A DNA stretch of 7,819 nucleotides. Origin: an uncultured Oscillospiraceae bacterium (GTDB taxonomy: Bacteria; Bacillota; Clostridia; Oscillospirales; Oscillospiraceae). The position numbers and the translations under genes were made by a program. Location: the NCBI GenBank assembly GCA_934670025.1, contig CAKUOS010000070.1, positions 1 to 7,819 of the forward strand, written 5' to 3'. The notes beneath the pieces were generated by a model that worked only from the letters and a program-made list of their open reading frames with translations, did not search any database and had not been told where the DNA came from. This document shows, piece by piece, positions 5,738 through 7,819 of this stretch (position 1 is the first letter of the stretch; every line of letters starts with the position of its first letter).

Positions 5738-6832
5738 ATGAATCAGAATCTGAATTTGCAGCTGTTTGCAGACGCCGGTACGCTCGTCAACGCGACGGGC
5801 AGCTACGTGAACGCCTATGACGGTCAGACGACCGCGTTCCCGTCGGGCGGCGGCATGACGAGCACGATGAAGACGTTTTATGATACGGAGCTTCTGGAGA
5901 ACGCGCGCCCCGAGCTCATCCACACGCAGTTCGCGCGCCGCCAGCCGCTGCCGGCCGGCCGCGGCAAGACCGTGGAATGGCGCAAGTGGAACACGCTTGC
6001 CGACGCGGACGAGCTGACCGAGGGCGTCATCCCGACGGGCCAGAAATTCGGCCAGAGCGCGGTCAACCAGGCGCTGACGCAGTACGGCACGTATGTGTCC
6101 GTGTCCGACCAGCTGGAGCTGCACGCGCTCGACGACGTGATCCTCGGCGCGGCGGAGGAGCTCGGCGCATCCGCAGGCAGCACGCAGGATAAGCTCGTGC
6201 GCAATGTGGCCGCGGCCGGTACGAATGTGCAGTACTGCGACAAGGTATCGTCCGCGGGTGCGCACACCGCCGTCACGAGCCGCGCGGGTCTGGATCTGAC
6301 CGCAAAGCTGACCCCGGACGAGGTCAACAAGGCTGTGACGCTCCTCAAGCGGCTGAAGGCCCCGAAGATCGACGGCAAATACGTCGCCATCATCCATCCG
6401 TCGGTGGCCTACGATCTGCGCTCTTCCGACGCATGGATCGAGGCGCACAAGTATGCGGGCGTCACGGAGCTGTTTACGGGCGAGATCGGCGAACTGCACG
6501 GCGTGCGCTTCATCGAGACGACCGAGGCCAAGATCTTTAACGACAGCAGCTGCCCGGTCAAGACCGCGGCCAACGAATCGGCCGGTACGCCCGCAGAATA
6601 TTACAGCGTGTACGCCACGCTCTTCCTCGGCAAGGACGCATACGGCATGATCGACCCCGAGGGCGGCAATCTGGAGATGATCATCAAGGACAAGAGCCAG
6701 GCCGGCGGCCCGCTGAACCAGTTCTCGACGCTGGGGTATAAATTCTCCAGTGCGGCGAAGATCCTGTATCAGGACCGCATGGTGCGCGTGGAGAGCTGCG
6801 GCAAGTATTCGGACACCGACGAGGAAAACTGA
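5738..6832 (+). CDS. Major capsid protein, N4-gp56 family, with L27-like cleavable N-terminus
   Basis: The 364-residue shell protein is expected to have an HK97-like fold. Typical family blocks are FYDTELLENARPELIHTQFA (47-66), GRGKTVEWRKWNTLADADELTEGV (about 74-97), QYGTYVSVSDQLELHALDDV (115-134) and DKLVRNVAAAGTNVQY (151-166). The N-terminus MNQNLNLQLFADAG closely resembles the start of Firmicutes L27 before the Prp cut (NLQFF-A), so cleavage between F10 and A11 is predicted, leaving 354 residues. GGGAGG (5725-5730) lies 7 nt before the ATG. An upstream in-frame GTG (5714) would overlap the scaffold stop and has no ribosome binding site. A strong hairpin follows the stop codon. Confidence 0.95.
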   Translation: MNQNLNLQLFADAGTLVNATGSYVNAYDGQTTAFPSGGGMTSTMKTFYDTELLENARPELIHTQFARRQPLPAGRGKTVEWRKWNTLADADELTEGVIPTGQKFGQSAVNQALTQYGTYVSVSDQLELHALDDVILGAAEELGASAGSTQDKLVRNVAAAGTNVQYCDKVSSAGAHTAVTSRAGLDLTAKLTPDEVNKAVTLLKRLKAPKIDGKYVAIIHPSVAYDLRSSDAWIEAHKYAGVTELFTGEIGELHGVRFIETTEAKIFNDSSCPVKTAANESAGTPAEYYSVYATLFLGKDAYGMIDPEGGNLEMIIKDKSQAGGPLNQFSTLGYKFSSAAKILYQDRMVRVESCGKYSDTDEEN

Positions 6833-6840
6833 GACGATCA

Positions 6841-6864
6841 GGCATGGGGCAAACGCCCCATGCC
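6841..6864. terminator. Strong hairpin after the capsid gene, not a classical terminator
   Basis: GGCATGGGGC-AAAC-GCCCCATGCC is a perfect 10-bp stem with a 4-nt loop, the strongest hairpin in the window. It lies 8 nt after the capsid stop and 9 nt before the AAAGGAG (6874-6879) of the next gene. No T-run follows on the plus strand, so full termination is unlikely. A more likely role is protecting the 3' end of capsid mRNA after cleavage, or partial attenuation that lets capsid protein be made in excess of the downstream proteins. Confidence 0.6.
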
Positions 6865-6884
6865 GCTGCGGAAAGGAGAAAACA

Positions 6885-7100
6885 ATGAAGGATGCGTTTG
6901 AAATTCTGAAGGAGATCGAGCTGCCCAAGGCCGGCGGCACGCAGCAGCAGTCGGAATTCGTCTGCGTGAACGGCCGCACGTTTCAGGTGCCGCGCGGCAG
7001 GCGCGTCGCGGTGCCCGCGCCGGTGCATGAGGCGCTGGTGAACGCCGATCGGCAGATGGAAAAGGCCCGAAAGGCCGAAGACGCGCTGGCCGCGGAATGA
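6885..7100 (+). CDS. Small conserved phage protein downstream of the capsid gene
   Basis: The 71-residue protein has a short N-terminal helix, then a likely beta segment VCVNGRTFQVPRGRRVAVPAPVHEAL (about 26-51), and an Ala/Lys/Glu-rich helical end. The VNG-x-QVPRG-x-x-VAVP pattern resembles small hypothetical proteins found after capsid genes in other phages; the function is unknown to me. It might be a minor head or decoration protein, but position is the only support. AAAGGAG lies about 6 nt before the ATG, and the strong post-capsid hairpin lies just before that site. Confidence 0.75.
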   Translation: MKDAFEILKEIELPKAGGTQQQSEFVCVNGRTFQVPRGRRVAVPAPVHEALVNADRQMEKARKAEDALAAE

Positions 7101-7131
7101 GCGGCCGGGGATCAGGAAAGGAGGCGCGCGC

Positions 7132-7506
7132 ATGACGATCCGGGAGGCAATGGAGATCGTGGACCGGTTGATGCCCAATCAGTACGGCGCGCAGGACAAG
7201 CTGCGGTGGCTGTCGGAGCTTGACGGCGCGGTATACGAGGAGATCCTGCGGCAGCATGAGACGGACGTCGCGCCGTTTACGGGCTATGCGCCGGATGTGG
7301 ATGTGGACGGCACGACGCTGCTCATCGGCTGGCCGTATGACGAGATCTACCGGTGGTATCTGGAGATGAAGATCTGCGACTGCAACGGCGAGATCACAAA
7401 ATACAACAACGCCGCGGCGAAATACGGCGCGTATTATCAGGCGTTCGGCTGCGCGTACAACCGCGCGCATATGCCGAAGCAGGAGACCGCCGGCGTGCGG
7501 GTATAG
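7132..7506 (+). CDS. Putative head-tail connector (adaptor) protein
   Basis: This 124-residue protein is of a type common after the capsid gene in Clostridia prophages. Recognisable parts are the N-terminal TIREAMEIVDRLMPNQYGAQDKLRWLSELDGAVYEEIL (about 2-39), a central LLIGWPYDEIYRWYLEMKI (62-80), and EITKYNNAAAKYGAYYQAF plus NRAHMPKQ near the C-terminus. All-helical short proteins of this size at this locus usually form the adaptor ring under the portal (gp6/gp15-like), although I see no decisive motif. AAGGAGG (7118-7124) lies 7 nt before the ATG. The stop codon overlaps the ribosome binding site of the next gene. Confidence 0.75.
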   Translation: MTIREAMEIVDRLMPNQYGAQDKLRWLSELDGAVYEEILRQHETDVAPFTGYAPDVDVDGTTLLIGWPYDEIYRWYLEMKICDCNGEITKYNNAAAKYGAYYQAFGCAYNRAHMPKQETAGVRV

Positions 7507-7515
7507 GAGGCGGCG

Positions 7516-7819
7516 ATGCGGTATCCGATCTTAAAATCCAGCCGCCAGCAGACGGCGCTGACCGCGGGTTTCGGCGGGTATGACCACAATCTGGAGGTCG
7601 CGGACGGGGAATTTTACGACATGGAGAATCTGACGGCGGACGACTGGCCGCTGCTCTCGCCGCGGCCGCGGCGCGGCACGGTGCAGACGCTCACGGGCGT
7701 GCAGGGCATCTGCGCGCGCGACGCTTTATGCTGGGTGCGGAACAATACGCTGTACATCAACGGCGCGTCGATGGAGGCGTATATGCCGGCGGTCAGCATT
7801 TCGGCGGGCGAAAAGCAGC
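7516..7819 (+). CDS. Conserved phage structural protein, N-terminal part (runs off the window)
   Basis: An open frame of 101 complete codons starts at ATG 7516, with AGGAGG (7505-7510) 5 nt upstream, and is still open at the window end. The motifs FGGYDHNLEVADGEFYDMENLTADDWPLLSPRPRRG (about 19-54) and a following ICARDALCWVRNNTLYINGASME are familiar to me from a large hypothetical protein that follows the connector gene in Clostridia prophages of this type. The repeating short beta stretches around residues 57-95 would fit a beta-rich or propeller-like fold. It may belong to the neck or tail of a short-tailed particle, which is inference from neighbours. Its full length cannot be judged here. 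Confidence 0.8.
   Translation, partial: MRYPILKSSRQQTALTAGFGGYDHNLEVADGEFYDMENLTADDWPLLSPRPRRGTVQTLTGVQGICARDALCWVRNNTLYINGASMEAYMPAVSISAGEKQ

Noticed and set aside
5582..6979. Long minus-strand open frame opposite the capsid gene
   Set aside because: Antisense to a clear N4-gp56 capsid protein; no ribosome binding site or recognisable motif.

Overview
The window looks like the left part of a prophage in a high-GC member of the Firmicutes, most likely a Clostridia/Oscillospiraceae-type gut bacterium. This rests on GC-rich codon usage with strong AGGAGG-type ribosome binding sites, structural proteins of the type common in Clostridia prophages, and a Prp-type protease paired with a capsid bearing the Firmicutes L27-like cleavage signal. 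The exact species cannot be read from the sequence.

Layout. Positions 1-76 (minus strand) hold the 5' part of a tRNA-Leu(UAA) with its own consensus promoter (87-115). Positions 77-319 contain no gene, but do contain that promoter, a 16-bp palindrome (155-170) and a good rightward promoter (227-255) for a small unknown gene at 320-508. That gene runs head-on into the 3' end of a short XRE-family repressor (429-764, minus). Between the repressor and the rightward genes is a switch region (about 765-975): two divergent promoters with overlapping -35 boxes, three matching 16-bp operators (798-813, 831-846, 943-958), and two further palindromes in the leader of the rightward transcript.

The rightward transcript then carries tightly packed, often overlapping genes. 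In order they are two small Cys-rich putative zinc proteins (976-1170, 1157-1381), a short terminase-small-subunit-like protein (1374-1628), terminase large subunit (1625-2974), portal (2991-4817), a Prp-type cysteine protease (4814-5275), a scaffold (5175-5717), an N4-gp56-family major capsid protein (5738-6832), a small protein (6885-7100), a putative head-tail connector (7132-7506), and the start of a conserved phage structural protein that runs off the window (7516-7819).

How it fits together. The repressor probably shuts off the rightward promoter, and tunes its own, through the 16-bp operators. Once released, one transcript would make the packaging motor, portal, scaffold and capsid. 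The most striking link is that the capsid protein begins with an L27-like NLQLFA cleavage signal while a Prp homologue is encoded two genes upstream, so capsid maturation probably uses the phage's own version of the ribosome-processing protease. No integrase, replication or recombination gene lies between the repressor and the packaging genes.
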